Shown: positions 1-8,872, counted from the stretch's first letter. The stretch is 64,000 bases of DNA from Nostoc sp. ATCC 43529 (GCA_003326205.1 LWTK01000039.1:62001-126000); one strand, 5' to 3'. Numbers and translations are program-made. The notes: generated from the letters alone by a model not told the origin.

Positions 1-238
1 GAAGTTGTTGACGGGTGAATTTTGACTGCTGACTGTAAACAATAGCACATTTTTTATTGGGAAATCCTAATAATAAATAAATTGTTTATTGCCTGCCTTC
101 CTAACTAAAATAGCATTGATATAGCAATCGTAAATAAATTGCAAAATTGCTCACGAAGGTAGGGAAAAGGAAACTTTTATCCAATATTGGATTGTGGAAT
201 AAATAGAAAAATAGCTCAAAGTTAATAGCATTTTCGAT

Positions 239-305
239 TTTAAATTGAGGGCGATCGCATTTCCAAACCATCACAAGTGTAAGTGCGATCGCCCTTTAAT
301 TTAAA
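239..305. repeat. Intergenic inverted repeat with two HIP1 octamers
   Basis: The two arms, TTTAAATT..GGGCGATCGCA and TGCGATCGCCC..AATTTAAA, are complementary except for a small indel, and about 24 bases lie between them. Each arm carries a GCGATCGC (HIP1) octamer. It sits upstream of the Uma2 gene. The rest of 1-392 shows no gene; the first bases hold heptamer-like text (ttgacgg/ttgactg). Confidence 0.6.
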
Positions 306-392
306 GTAGTGCGTTGTTCTGAAGGTGAAAAGCTGTTCGCAGTCCTTTAAATTAGAGATAATATTTTTATTATCAGTAATCCTTTATCATTT

Positions 393-1031
393 ATGACTCA
401 AGCCATACCCAAGCAAGTAACCTTTGAGGAATTCGCCGATTGGCTACCCGAAAATTCAGGGGTACGCTACGAACTACATAACGGAGATATTGTTGAGATG
501 GTACAACCAGTAGGGGAACACGAAGGAGTAAAGGGTTTTTTAGCAAGAAAAGTAACAGTTGAGTTTGACCGATTAGACCTCCCCTACTTCATGCCTAACC
601 AAGTTATCGTTAGACCACCAGAAAAAGATTCTGGTTACTTCCCAGATGTCTTGGTGCTAAACCGTGCAAATCTGGCAAACGAAAAATTATGGCAAAAACA
701 ATCTATTGTTAGCCTGGGTGCATCGATACCTTTGGTAATTGAGATTGTATCAACCAATTGGCGGGACGATTACTATTTAAAATACGCTGATTACGAGGAA
801 ATGGGTATCCCCGAATACTGGATTGTTGATTATGCTGCGTTAGGTGGACGTAATTTTATCGGTAACCCCAAGCAACCGACAATCTCCGTTTGTAATTTGG
901 TTGATGGAGAATATCAGATAAGTAGGTTTCGAGAAAGCGATGCCTGCGGCGGTAAACAACGCATCGTCTCCCAAACTTTTCCTGAATTAAATCTCACCCC
1001 AAACCAGATTTTTCAAGCTGGTCTGGTTTAG
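393..1031 (+). CDS. Uma2 family (DUF820) endonuclease-like protein
   Basis: This 212-residue protein has the layout of the Uma2/DUF820 family, a PD-(D/E)XK-fold group that is hugely expanded in cyanobacteria and whose cellular role is mostly unknown. Visible family marks are the N-terminal FEEFADWLP....YELHNGDIVEM segment, the PDVLVLNR strand with the putative catalytic Asp, LVIEIVS with the Glu, and KYADYEEMGIPEYWIVD near residue 140. Length is normal for the family. The ATG at 393 is the first start in the frame. It ends three bases before the convergent flavoprotein gene. A second, broken member of the family lies at 53275-53898. Confidence 0.85.
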   Translation: MTQAIPKQVTFEEFADWLPENSGVRYELHNGDIVEMVQPVGEHEGVKGFLARKVTVEFDRLDLPYFMPNQVIVRPPEKDSGYFPDVLVLNRANLANEKLWQKQSIVSLGASIPLVIEIVSTNWRDDYYLKYADYEEMGIPEYWIVDYAALGGRNFIGNPKQPTISVCNLVDGEYQISRFRESDACGGKQRIVSQTFPELNLTPNQIFQAGLV

Positions 1032-1034
1032 GGT

Positions 1035-2294
1035 TTATCGTTTTGCTAATTCTGGTGTCCGTCCCTTCAAACCGATCATCAACTTCAGCATAAACACTTT
1101 TAACATAGGTACTCGCTGCAATAACCATAAACCTAAGCGCCGAACCAACACCACAGGCAAGAAATTATTAGAAAACATCCGATCTAACAAATCGGTGAAA
1201 CCCAAAATCGTCAGGTTTTCCAACTTGCGCCAGCGTTCATAACGTTTGAGAATTTGAATTTCCCCAATATCTTTACCTGCTTTGTGCGCTGCTTGGATTA
1301 CTTGCGCCAAAGCTGCTGCATCCCGAATACCCAAATTTAAACCTTGTCCGCCGACGGGATGACAGTTGTGTGCAGCGTCACCAATTAATGCTAGTCGGGG
1401 AAGAACATAGCGATCGCTTTGCATGAGTTGTACTTGAAACACGAAGCGATCGCCTAGTAGTTCCAATTTACCCATCTGATTGCCATAGCGACGGGTTAAT
1501 TCTCTTAAAAATTGCTCATCATCTAAAGCACACAAAGCTTTTGCTTCTTCGTGAGGTGCTGTCCACACAATTCGGCAACGGTTCCCTGGTAAAGGTAAAA
1601 TCGCAAAGGGGCCGCTAGACCAAAATCTTTCGTAAGCAGTGTTATTGTGGGGTTTTTCGGGTTTGACAAATGCAACGATGCAAGACTGCCAATATTTCCA
1701 GCCAGAGGTTTTGATACCAGCAGCTTGACGAATGGGCGATCGCGATCCATCTGCGGCTACGAGTAATTTACTCTTGATAGTTCGGAGTTCGCCAGCAACT
1801 TTAATATCTATGCCTACAGCATCCGGTTGGTACTGCGTGTTTACCACCTCAGCCGGACACAGATAAGTCACATTTGCACAATCTCGAACAAACTCCTGTA
1901 AAGGTTCCAATATTGCTTGGTGTTCCGCCACATAACCCAACTCTGGCGTACCTATATCGTCTGTGACAAATTCCACCACACCGGGATAATCGGCATCAGA
2001 AAGACGAACTTGGCAATATTTGGCGATTTGGGGCAACATTTTGTCCCAAACTCCAATTCCTTGGTAAATTAGGGACGAAAGCATGTGAATTGCATAGGCT
2101 TGACCCTTAGCTACTGCTGCTGATGCCACTTTTGCCTCAATCAGCAGCACACTCAAGCCAGAATCTTTTAAGGCGGAGGCGAGAGTTAACCCAACAATTC
2201 CACCGCCTACAATTACCAAATCATATTCGTATCCCCGCTTGTCTGATGGTGTTTGGGGAGAGTAAAGAGTTTGATTAAGCTCTGCTAGCGCCAT
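1035..2294 (-). CDS. UbiH/Coq6-type FAD-dependent monooxygenase
   Basis: A 419-residue flavoprotein of the UbiH/UbiF/VisC aromatic-ring hydroxylase family, which in cyanobacteria is usually annotated as an FAD-dependent hydroxylase possibly acting on quinone precursors. The N-terminal Rossmann dinucleotide motif GGGIVGL is at about residues 30-36. The DG motif (AADGSRSPIRQAAG) is near 180. The second FAD motif, GDAAHNCHPVGGQGLNLG, is near 305. Length and motif order match the family. The substrate cannot be told from sequence. It is transcribed towards the Uma2 gene and starts at an ATG. Confidence 0.85.
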   Translation of the reverse strand: MALAELNQTLYSPQTPSDKRGYEYDLVIVGGGIVGLTLASALKDSGLSVLLIEAKVASAAVAKGQAYAIHMLSSLIYQGIGVWDKMLPQIAKYCQVRLSDADYPGVVEFVTDDIGTPELGYVAEHQAILEPLQEFVRDCANVTYLCPAEVVNTQYQPDAVGIDIKVAGELRTIKSKLLVAADGSRSPIRQAAGIKTSGWKYWQSCIVAFVKPEKPHNNTAYERFWSSGPFAILPLPGNRCRIVWTAPHEEAKALCALDDEQFLRELTRRYGNQMGKLELLGDRFVFQVQLMQSDRYVLPRLALIGDAAHNCHPVGGQGLNLGIRDAAALAQVIQAAHKAGKDIGEIQILKRYERWRKLENLTILGFTDLLDRMFSNNFLPVVLVRRLGLWLLQRVPMLKVFMLKLMIGLKGRTPELAKR

Positions 2295-2358
2295 TGTGAA
2301 GATAAATTACAGCATCTTAACTCTTATTTTGACGCGATCGCGGCTTTTTGAGCAAGAG

Positions 2359-2427
2359 TAGAGGAACAGTATGGCAGGCAATAGGCTTAAAAGTCTGTTT
2401 GTGTCAGGGTTGTACTATCAGAGTTAC
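2359..2427. repeat. Dispersed intergenic repeat fragment, copy A
   Basis: The text aggcttaaaagtctgtttg followed by tgtcagggttgtactatcag reappears in diverged form at 46806-46862 (aaagtctattggtgtcaggt, then ttttaccatcag). Both copies are intergenic. I see no coding potential. 2295-2742 otherwise holds only this, the palindrome at 2543-2595 and AT-rich sequence. Confidence 0.45.
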
Positions 2428-2542
2428 ACAGAGTTTTTTCAAAAATCAAATCATAGTCCTATAGTTTTTTTGTGCTTTCAGTAAGTAAGTAGGCGAGAAT
2501 AAATGAAACTAGGTTAAGTCATGTAAAAAATATTGAAATTAG

Positions 2543-2595
2543 TTTGTAGTGAGGGCTTCAGCCCTCATTTGAGGACTAAAATCCTCACTACAAAG
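2543..2595. repeat. Palindromic MITE-like repeat (TTTGTAGTGAGG termini)
   Basis: A 53-bp element with perfect 12-bp terminal inverted repeats, TTTGTAGTGAGG and CCTCACTACAAA. It also contains two internal palindromes (GAGGGCTTCAGCCCTC and GAGGACTAAAATCCTC). From general knowledge such repeats are common between Nostoc genes. Its effect on neighbouring transcripts is unknown. Confidence 0.65.
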
Positions 2596-2742
2596 CTTTA
2601 ATTATTTACGCCGACTTACTTATTCCTTGAGAATTAGCTTCAAAATGCCGCTAGAGAATTAGACAAATTCCCTCAGTTAGATATATACCAATTGATGAGT
2701 TAATTGTTAACTTGAGACAAACAACTATTAAAAGTCAAAAAA

Positions 2743-2919
2743 ATGAATAAGACACTACTAAGTATTTTAACGTTTGGATTGTTACTTTTATTTATTGTTT
2801 CTCCCTTTGCTGGCCTTGCTAGCTTAATGTTTATCTTGTTAGTTGCAGCATTTTTATCTTTAGCAGGGAATGTGTTCCAAGCAATTATTGGTGGCGATAC
2901 AAATCCTAATAAATCTTGA
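2743..2919 (+). CDS. Small hydrophobic membrane protein (58 aa)
   Basis: An open frame from ATG at 2743 to TGA at 2917-2919 encodes 58 residues beginning MNKTLLSILTFGLLLLF and ending GGDTNPNKS. Almost the whole protein is hydrophobic, with one long or two short membrane segments between residues 4 and 48, followed by a short polar tail. The upstream text acaactattaaaagtcaaaaa shows no clear Shine-Dalgarno. I do not recognise the family. The strong membrane profile and clean start and stop support a real small gene, but homologues are needed to confirm it. Confidence 0.5.
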   Translation: MNKTLLSILTFGLLLLFIVSPFAGLASLMFILLVAAFLSLAGNVFQAIIGGDTNPNKS

Positions 2920-3086
2920 AGAAGAATTCAGAAATCAGAATTCAGGAGCCAGAATGTAACTCTATGGCGATTCAGACCCGCCACTCGCACTCCAATTCAA
3001 GCAAGAGAACTCTGACGACTGACGCATGTATTCTGTTTGATAAAATTAAAACAGAATTCCTAATTCATAATTCAGAGATATTTTTA

Positions 3087-3845
3087 TTAAGAAATGCTGA
3101 GATTCATCAATTCTTCTGCTACTTCAAAGTTAGCTGTGACATTTTGAACATCATCTAAGCCTTCTAGAGTGTCAATTAATTTGAAAAGCGATCGCGCTTG
3201 TTCGGGATCTGTAACTTCTACACTATTACTAGGAACCCAGCGCAATTCAGCATCAGTTACCTTAAAGCCTTTATCCTTGAGTGTCTGACTGAGGGTTTCT
3301 AAATTTACGATTTCAGTAAATACCTCAGACATCTCATCTTCAGTCATTTCATAAGACTCGGCACCACCTTCTAGGGATGCTTCTAAAAGCTGTTCCTCGT
3401 TAATTACACCCTGGACGATACAAACGCCTTTTTGGTCAAACATCCAACTAACGCAACCTGTTTCACCCAGATTCCCGCCATTTTTACTAAAAGCTGCACG
3501 CAAATCAGCGGCTGTGCGATTGCGATTATCTGTTAGCGCTTCAATCAAAATCGCTACACCACCGGGGCCGTAACCTTCGTAGCGAATCGCTTCAAAATTA
3601 GCACTGTCTGTACCAAAAGTGCCTGCACCTTTAGCGATCGCCCGTTCAATATTATCATTAGGAATACTTGCTGCTTTTGCCTTGTCGATCGCTGTGCGAA
3701 GTTGAAAATTCAGCGCTGGATCTGGTACGCCACTTCTAGCCGCAACAATAATCGCCCTAGATAGCTGAGTGAAGGTTTTTCCCTTTTTTGCATCTACTAC
3801 TGCCTTCTGGCGCTTAATATTTGCCCATTTACTATGTCCTGCCAT
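3087..3845 (-). CDS. YebC/PmpR family transcriptional regulator or translation factor
   Basis: This 252-residue protein is a full-length YebC/TACO1 family member. It starts with the hallmark [21 protein letters not shown] and contains the conserved [21 protein letters not shown] and [23 protein letters not shown] segments. Members are cytosolic and have been described as DNA-binding regulators and, more recently, as factors that help ribosomes through difficult peptides. The C-terminal acidic region ([16 protein letters not shown] and onward) is also standard. The start is unambiguous. The gene stands alone, upstream of a transposase relic. Confidence 0.95.
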   Translation of the reverse strand: MAGHSKWANIKRQKAVVDAKKGKTFTQLSRAIIVAARSGVPDPALNFQLRTAIDKAKAASIPNDNIERAIAKGAGTFGTDSANFEAIRYEGYGPGGVAILIEALTDNRNRTAADLRAAFSKNGGNLGETGCVSWMFDQKGVCIVQGVINEEQLLEASLEGGAESYEMTEDEMSEVFTEIVNLETLSQTLKDKGFKVTDAELRWVPSNSVEVTDPEQARSLFKLIDTLEGLDDVQNVTANFEVAEELMNLSIS

Positions 3846-3926
3846 AACCTTAAATTATCAAAACTCTACCAAAGATTAGAATATAGTTGTAAATTTTCTA
3901 GACAAATATGACATCGCCTAAAAAAC

Positions 3927-4183
3927 TTATGAACCCGGAGTAATCCGAGATGGAGGAACTACAACCCCCTGTATCCCCTCCGAAAAGCCATTGGGGACTA
4001 CCTTTCTAATTATGTTACCGCTGGCATTACAATCAGCATTAATTAAAAAACCATTTTTGGCACGAAACAAACCCCGCTTCACTCTTTTACCCAAATAAAC
4101 CGTATGTTTCTCAATTGGTTCCAAATCGATAAAAGAACATTTGGAAGTATACCTAGCTTTTGCCCAGATGCAAAGGTAGATTT
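3927..4183 (-). pseudogene. Relic of an IS200/IS605-type tnpB (C-terminal end only)
   Basis: Reading leftwards, the frame gives AKARYTSKCSFIDLEPIEKH, then YLGKRVKRGLFRAKNGFL, then INADCNASGNIIRKVVPNGF. This matches the extreme C-terminus of TnpB RNA-guided nucleases: the part of the zinc-binding region with the YTSKCSF box, and the last RuvC motif with its catalytic Asp (NADxNxxxNIIRK). The N-terminal three quarters and the two other RuvC acidic residues are absent, because the frame meets a stop just upstream. I saw no tnpA or recognisable element ends. It is therefore a dead remnant and not an active gene. Confidence 0.8.
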
Positions 4184-4304
4184 GCTAGAAGAGACTGAGG
4201 ACTGGGGAACTAGGGACTGGGGAATGGGGACAAGAAAATAAATATTTAGGAATAGTTTCTCAGTAGCTAATACCGAATACCTAATGCCTAATTTCATAAA
4301 CATC

Positions 4305-5651
4305 ATGCAAAATTATTTTTCGCCTCCTTGGCATCCCAAGCGAAAAAGAAAGAAACTGCCTAACTACTTGAGGAAGTTGCTGCTGATATTATTGGTGGGC
4401 ATAGTAGCTATAGGTGGATGTCAAGCTATTCTACCTGGTGTTAAACAAGATAATGTAATTCATTTAACTTTGTGGCAGGGGGTAAATCCGCCGCCAAATC
4501 GGGATGTACTGCAAAAGTTGGTGGACAAATTCAATCAATCTCACCCAGATATTCAAGTAGAATCGCTTTACGTCGGACAACAGGATCAGCAAACGCCTAA
4601 GATTTTGGCAGCAGTTGTAGGAAATGCACCTCCTGATTTGTTGTGGTATAATCCGACGATCGCCGGTCAATTGGTGGAACTTGGGGCGCTTTTACCTTTG
4701 GATGAAATGCTAGAAAAATCTCCAATTAAAGCCGAAATTGACCCCAATTTGTATGCATCAATGAAATATAACGGCAAAATTTGGTCTGTGCCGTTTGCGA
4801 CGAATAATGTTGGTATTTTTTATCGCCCAAGTTTGTTTAAGGAAGCGGGAATTACCGAATTACCCCGCACTTGGGAGGAGTTTGAGCAAGTTGCCAAGAA
4901 ATTGACTCGCGATACCAATGGCGATGGGCGAACAGACCGATATGGTATGTTTCTGCCTTTGGGGAAAGGGGAATTTACAGTATTCACTTGGCTACCGTTT
5001 ATGTGGAGTAGCGGTGGCGAGTTAGTGAGTGGTGATTCACAGAATGCCGCAGCTGTAGATTTGAAAGATAATCAAGGGGCGATCGCAGCTTTGCAATTCT
5101 GGCGTGATTTAATTACCGAAGGTTCTGCTATTTTATCTGGCCCGGAACGCGGTTATGAGACAGATGACTTGCTCAGTGGTAAAGTCGCAATGCAATTAAA
5201 TGGCCCTTGGAACCTGGGGCAATTTCAAACCACTGGCGTTGATTTTGATGTTTTTCCCATTCCTGTTGGTGAAAAACCTGCTACTGTGATTGGTGGTGAG
5301 AATCTCTTCTTTTTCAAAACTACACCAGAACGCGAAAAAGCAGCTTTTAAGTTTGTCGAGTATACTTTGAGTGAAGAATTCCAGACAGAATTAGCCTTGG
5401 GAACTGGCTATTTACCAGTGAATTTGAAGTCTCGTGAAAATCCAAAATACCAGGAATTTGTGAATAAAATTCCCCAAGTGAAAGTATTTTTAGAGCAAGC
5501 AAAATATGGGCGATCGCGTCCGATTTTTCCTGGTTACAATCGAATTTCCGACAGCTTAGGAAGGGCAATTGAATCTGTATTGTTAGGTAAATCTTCACCC
5601 ACAAAAGCACTCGAAGAAACCCAACAACGTTTAGATTTGATTTTTGAATAA
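4305..5651 (+). CDS. Sugar-type ABC transporter substrate-binding lipoprotein
   Basis: A family-1 extracellular solute-binding protein (MalE/UgpB-like) of about 448 residues. A basic N-terminus (KRKRKK) leads into a hydrophobic segment and a lipobox-like VAIGGC, so it is probably lipid-anchored and periplasmic. The mature part has typical motifs: LTLWQGV, LVDKFNQSHPDIQVE, APPDLLWYNP, and a calcium-site-like loop DTNGDGRTDRYG. The frame also has an ATG at 4284, but the bases before it are repeat-like (taataccgaatacctaatgcc), so I prefer 4305. Neither start has a clear ribosome binding site. No permease or ATPase gene is adjacent, so the transporter partners lie elsewhere and the substrate is unknown. 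Confidence 0.85.
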   Translation: MQNYFSPPWHPKRKRKKLPNYLRKLLLILLVGIVAIGGCQAILPGVKQDNVIHLTLWQGVNPPPNRDVLQKLVDKFNQSHPDIQVESLYVGQQDQQTPKILAAVVGNAPPDLLWYNPTIAGQLVELGALLPLDEMLEKSPIKAEIDPNLYASMKYNGKIWSVPFATNNVGIFYRPSLFKEAGITELPRTWEEFEQVAKKLTRDTNGDGRTDRYGMFLPLGKGEFTVFTWLPFMWSSGGELVSGDSQNAAAVDLKDNQGAIAALQFWRDLITEGSAILSGPERGYETDDLLSGKVAMQLNGPWNLGQFQTTGVDFDVFPIPVGEKPATVIGGENLFFFKTTPEREKAAFKFVEYTLSEEFQTELALGTGYLPVNLKSRENPKYQEFVNKIPQVKVFLEQAKYGRSRPIFPGYNRISDSLGRAIESVLLGKSSPTKALEETQQRLDLIFE

Positions 5652-5670
5652 TTAACCCTAAAATTAATTA

Positions 5671-6351
5671 TCAATTATTACAGCCTTCGATAAAATCGAT
5701 GACTTGGTGTAAAGATCCTGGTTTAGTTACAATCAGTACAGTTGAATCAGGTTCCAGTACTGTACTGCCATTAGGAATCATCAAATTTTCGTGGGGATGA
5801 GGTTGATAGCCAATAATTAGCGAACCAGTGGGAAACCTTGAATCCTGAGCAATTTCAGCAACGCTACGACCAACAACATAGCAATTATTTGGGATAGAAA
5901 GTTTTAACACCTCAATCTGTCCTTGCTCAAAATGCATCATCGATTCTACTCGTGGATACTCGATGGCATTTACCATTGTTGAAACTGATAATTCAACAGT
6001 ACTGATGATATGGTTTGCTCCAGCCAGACGGAGGGGTTCAGCAAAATCGGGGTGACGCATCCGACTTAAAATATGAGGAACGCCATAATGTTTAGCAAGA
6101 GTTACCATTGCCAAGTTTAAGGCATCGCTGCGTAGCACAGCAGCCAAAGAACTGGCTTTGCGAATCCCAGCTTCTAACAATACTTCTGTACTCACAGCAC
6201 TTCCTTCAAAAGCCATTGCCCCAACTTGTTCGCGCGCGTAGCGACAAGCGGTAGGATCGATATCAATAACCGCAACAGTATGCCCCAACTCTACAAGTTT
6301 CTGCGCTAAACTTAGCCCCACTAAACCTGCTCCACCAATTAATACGTACAT
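5671..6351 (-). CDS. TrkA-type NAD-binding potassium channel/transport regulator
   Basis: A 226-residue cytosolic protein made of one RCK unit. The Rossmann TrkA-N domain has MYVLIGGAGLVGLSLAQKL and ends its second strand with VIDIDP. A TrkA-C domain follows from about residue 140 (EVLKLSIPNNCYVVGRSVAEI and onward). Such proteins bind NAD(H) or ATP and gate Trk/Ktr potassium uptake or K+ channels. No transporter gene is adjacent. It converges on the solute-binding protein gene with a 19-base gap. Confidence 0.9.
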   Translation of the reverse strand: MYVLIGGAGLVGLSLAQKLVELGHTVAVIDIDPTACRYAREQVGAMAFEGSAVSTEVLLEAGIRKASSLAAVLRSDALNLAMVTLAKHYGVPHILSRMRHPDFAEPLRLAGANHIISTVELSVSTMVNAIEYPRVESMMHFEQGQIEVLKLSIPNNCYVVGRSVAEIAQDSRFPTGSLIIGYQPHPHENLMIPNGSTVLEPDSTVLIVTKPGSLHQVIDFIEGCNN

Positions 6352-6404
6352 GAATATTCCTAATAGTCTTTGAGTTTTTAGTTTAGTGTAGCTTATTACT
6401 GCAT

Positions 6405-6543
6405 TTCACGTTATGTGGAAAAGCTAACGATTGACCTAACTCCCTAACCCCCTTCCCTAAGAGGGAAGGGGGAAAATTTAAAGTCTCTCTCCTTTTAGGA
6501 GAGAGATTTAGAGAGAGGTTTTCCAGATACCGTGAAAAGTCAG
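6405..6543. mobile_element. MITE, copy 1 (139 bp) with 10-bp target duplication
   Basis: The element starts TTCACGTTATGTGGAAAA and ends TTTTCCAGATACCGTGAAAA followed by GTCAG. The ends are imperfect inverted repeats of each other. It is flanked by an exact direct repeat ATTACTGCAT at 6395-6404 and 6544-6553. Inside are two hairpins (cccccttccc with gggaaggggg, and ctctctcct with aggagagag). A second copy, inverted, is at 50510-50654. Relative to that copy, the left end lacks about six terminal bases. There is no coding capacity, so mobilisation would need a transposase in trans. Confidence 0.85.
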
Positions 6544-6693
6544 ATTACTGCATGGGTTAGAGTAGTGCTTTACTTACAAAGAATGTGTGCGGTTAATTAA
6601 AAGCCTCAAGCCAGTGATTGATTATGGTCGGGGTCGTAAGATTACAATACTGGATGCCAAGAAATTAGATGCGATCGCTTCTAGTGCAATAGT

Positions 6694-7530
6694 TCAGATT
6701 TCACATTTTACACCAAAAGGAGTAGCATCAGGATAATAGGTAATGATGGCTTTTTCTTCTCTGACAAAAACAGTAGAAAATGATTTCCCTGTTTCGCGAT
6801 CGCGTACATTATAAATACACGCTCCTTCATTGTTTCCTTGAAGTTTAAATATTTTGGTGGTATCTAAAAGTATTTCTTCAGCATTGCTGAGATAGCCATA
6901 ACCTTTAATGACATCTCTGACTGTACGATTGTCCTGTTTAATTACTATACCCATAGTATAAATGACCCCAGGAACAACTTCTTCTCGCCCTTGATTGTAC
7001 GGTAGCCGTCCTCCTATACCCTGATTTTGTAGCTGTAAATACCTGCCGTAAAAATGTAAGCCACCAATATCATTTGCGTTATATATTTCGCCACAAAATA
7101 TATGTTCAAACCCCCGGCGCTTGAACCAAATATTAGTTAAATCTTCCAGAAATTGTGCTTTATTTCTACGTCCCGGACGTAGTTCACCACCGCTAGCTTG
7201 CTCAACTTTCTGCAATACATCTGGATAAAAAGATAACAATTGTTTAAAACTATTAGCACTCACTCGTGTACCAATAGAACCACAAACTTTTAATACAGCT
7301 TGGTCAAAAGAATTTAGCTGCGGTGGCGGTGGTGTGATATCTATTTTTTTTCCTGCGGGAAAACCAACAGGAACAGGGTTATCTACATTATCAAAAAATG
7401 GCAGAAGTTTAGTATTTTCCTGTGCCTGTGCGTTTACTAGATTTTGCAAGTAAAAGGGCGAGAACACTAGCAAAATAGCAAGCAATTTCACCATCTGCTT
7501 TAACCTAGTGGTTACAGAATTTGGCTGCAT
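6694..7530 (-). CDS. Secreted EndoU-like endoribonuclease candidate
   Basis: A 278-residue protein with a signal-peptide-like N-terminus (KLLAILLVFSPFYLQNLVNAQAQ), so export is likely. The region from about residue 135 resembles the EndoU/XendoU fold: GFEHIFCGEI followed by IGGLHFYGRYLQLQ, which resembles the FEHVFxGE...GFHxWxxFYxQE pattern carrying the two catalytic histidines. A C-terminal ITYYPD resembles the last family strand. EndoU enzymes cut RNA after uridines, and secreted bacterial members often act as toxins. I recognised this by motif only. The catalytic Lys is not assigned and no immunity gene is visible next to it. Confidence 0.6.
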   Translation of the reverse strand: MQPNSVTTRLKQMVKLLAILLVFSPFYLQNLVNAQAQENTKLLPFFDNVDNPVPVGFPAGKKIDITPPPPQLNSFDQAVLKVCGSIGTRVSANSFKQLLSFYPDVLQKVEQASGGELRPGRRNKAQFLEDLTNIWFKRRGFEHIFCGEIYNANDIGGLHFYGRYLQLQNQGIGGRLPYNQGREEVVPGVIYTMGIVIKQDNRTVRDVIKGYGYLSNAEEILLDTTKIFKLQGNNEGACIYNVRDRETGKSFSTVFVREEKAIITYYPDATPFGVKCEI

Positions 7531-7597
7531 AGGTTTTAGTTTAATTACTTGGATAATAGTGCCATGCCAAGTTTAATTCGATGGTTAGCTTCCTTGA

Positions 7598-7630
7598 TAA
7601 AAAACCCGGTTTTTTTAATAAACCGGGTTG
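7598..7630 (-). terminator. Intrinsic terminator after the aldo/keto reductase gene
   Basis: Read on the minus strand this is AACCCGGTTT, a short AT loop, then AAACCGGGTT running into a T tract. It lies about 155 bases downstream of the reductase stop and before the EndoU-like gene. 7671-7780 between them holds inverted TCAGAAT-type heptamers and no gene. Confidence 0.8.
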
Positions 7631-7785
7631 ATATAGTATTTAGCAAGTGTGTCAATCTACAATAATGATGGAATTCAGGAGTCAGAAGCTCAAAAAATCA
7701 AACTCTGAGTTTATCTTTTTTCCTCGGTAATCATACAACACTGATATAAATTCTGACTTCTGAATTCTGAATTCTGAAATAATGA

Positions 7786-8664
7786 TTAAGTTGCCCGATC
7801 GATTTTTCGCACTTCTTCATCAGATAGTTTCACATTGATAGCTTTTGCTGAGTCTTCAATGCTGGAAATCTTGCTAGCCCCAGGAATTGGTAAAATAGCA
7901 GGTGACTTGGAACACAACCACGCTAGAACGATATTGTACACTGACACGCCTTTTTCTTTAGCCAACTGAGCGATCGCGGGAATATCTTCTAAGTTTTGAT
8001 GACGACGCCTACCACCAAAAGGACTCCAGGGTAAAAAAGTCAATCCTTGCTGTTCGCAATACTCCAACACGCCGTCAATTTCTGGCTGTCGTTCCCAAGG
8101 GCTGTATTGGTTCTGTACTGAGACAATATCCACCACATCCTGCGCCCGCTTAATTTGTTCAACGGAAAAGTTAGAAACTCCCACAAACCGAATCAAACCT
8201 GCTTCTACCGCTTCTTTGACTGGTGCTAGAGATTCTTCGATGGTGTAATTATTATCCGGGGAATGGTATTGCCAAACATCGATGGGTTTAGCGCCGCCCA
8301 AAGCCTCAAAGCTGACTTTAATTGTTTGGCGCAAGTGTTCTGGGTTACCGTTGCGTGTCCAATTACCATCGGGACGCATTAAGCCGCCCTTAGTTGCGAC
8401 GATTACCTGGCTGCTATCACCTTTATAACTAGCAAGTGCTTTGTGAATTAGCTGTTCGTTGTGATGCTTATCTGATTCATCTTTGCAGTAAGAGTCAGCA
8501 GTGTCAATAAATGTAATACCCAGGTCTAAAGCACGATGAATCACTTGGATTGATTCCGATTCTGGAGGGCGATTATAGATTGACATCGGCATACCACCCA
8601 AACCGATCGCACTCACAAAGATTCCAGTTTTTCCTAACTGTTTGGTTTCCATGCTTTTAGTCAT
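7786..8664 (-). CDS. Aldo/keto reductase
   Basis: This 292-residue protein belongs to the NADPH-dependent aldo/keto reductase superfamily. It shows the family's (beta/alpha)8 landmarks: GLGGMPMSIYNRP, FIDTADSYCKDESD with the catalytic Asp and Tyr, VIVATKGGL with the Lys, IDVWQYHSPD with the His position, and the C-terminal cofactor site IPGASKISSIEDSAKA. The in vivo substrate is unknown. The first ATG gives MTKSMETKQLGKTG; the second Met, four residues on, could also be the start. It is a single gene followed by a clear terminator. Confidence 0.9.
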   Translation of the reverse strand: MTKSMETKQLGKTGIFVSAIGLGGMPMSIYNRPPESESIQVIHRALDLGITFIDTADSYCKDESDKHHNEQLIHKALASYKGDSSQVIVATKGGLMRPDGNWTRNGNPEHLRQTIKVSFEALGGAKPIDVWQYHSPDNNYTIEESLAPVKEAVEAGLIRFVGVSNFSVEQIKRAQDVVDIVSVQNQYSPWERQPEIDGVLEYCEQQGLTFLPWSPFGGRRRHQNLEDIPAIAQLAKEKGVSVYNIVLAWLCSKSPAILPIPGASKISSIEDSAKAINVKLSDEEVRKIDRAT

Positions 8665-8872
8665 AGTTTTCTGACCTAATTATGAAGCACTTAGTCAAAA
8701 ATTTTTTAGCGATAAGAGCAACTTCCCTACCTTCAAGTCTTTGAGCTGATTAATATAACCGCCTCAATTACAAATACCCATTTTGTCAGTTTGTCTATTT
8801 AGGCTATGTTTGGTAAATAAAATAAGTAGCCTACATAATTGGCTAGTTATTCCACACTTGACATAAAGCATT

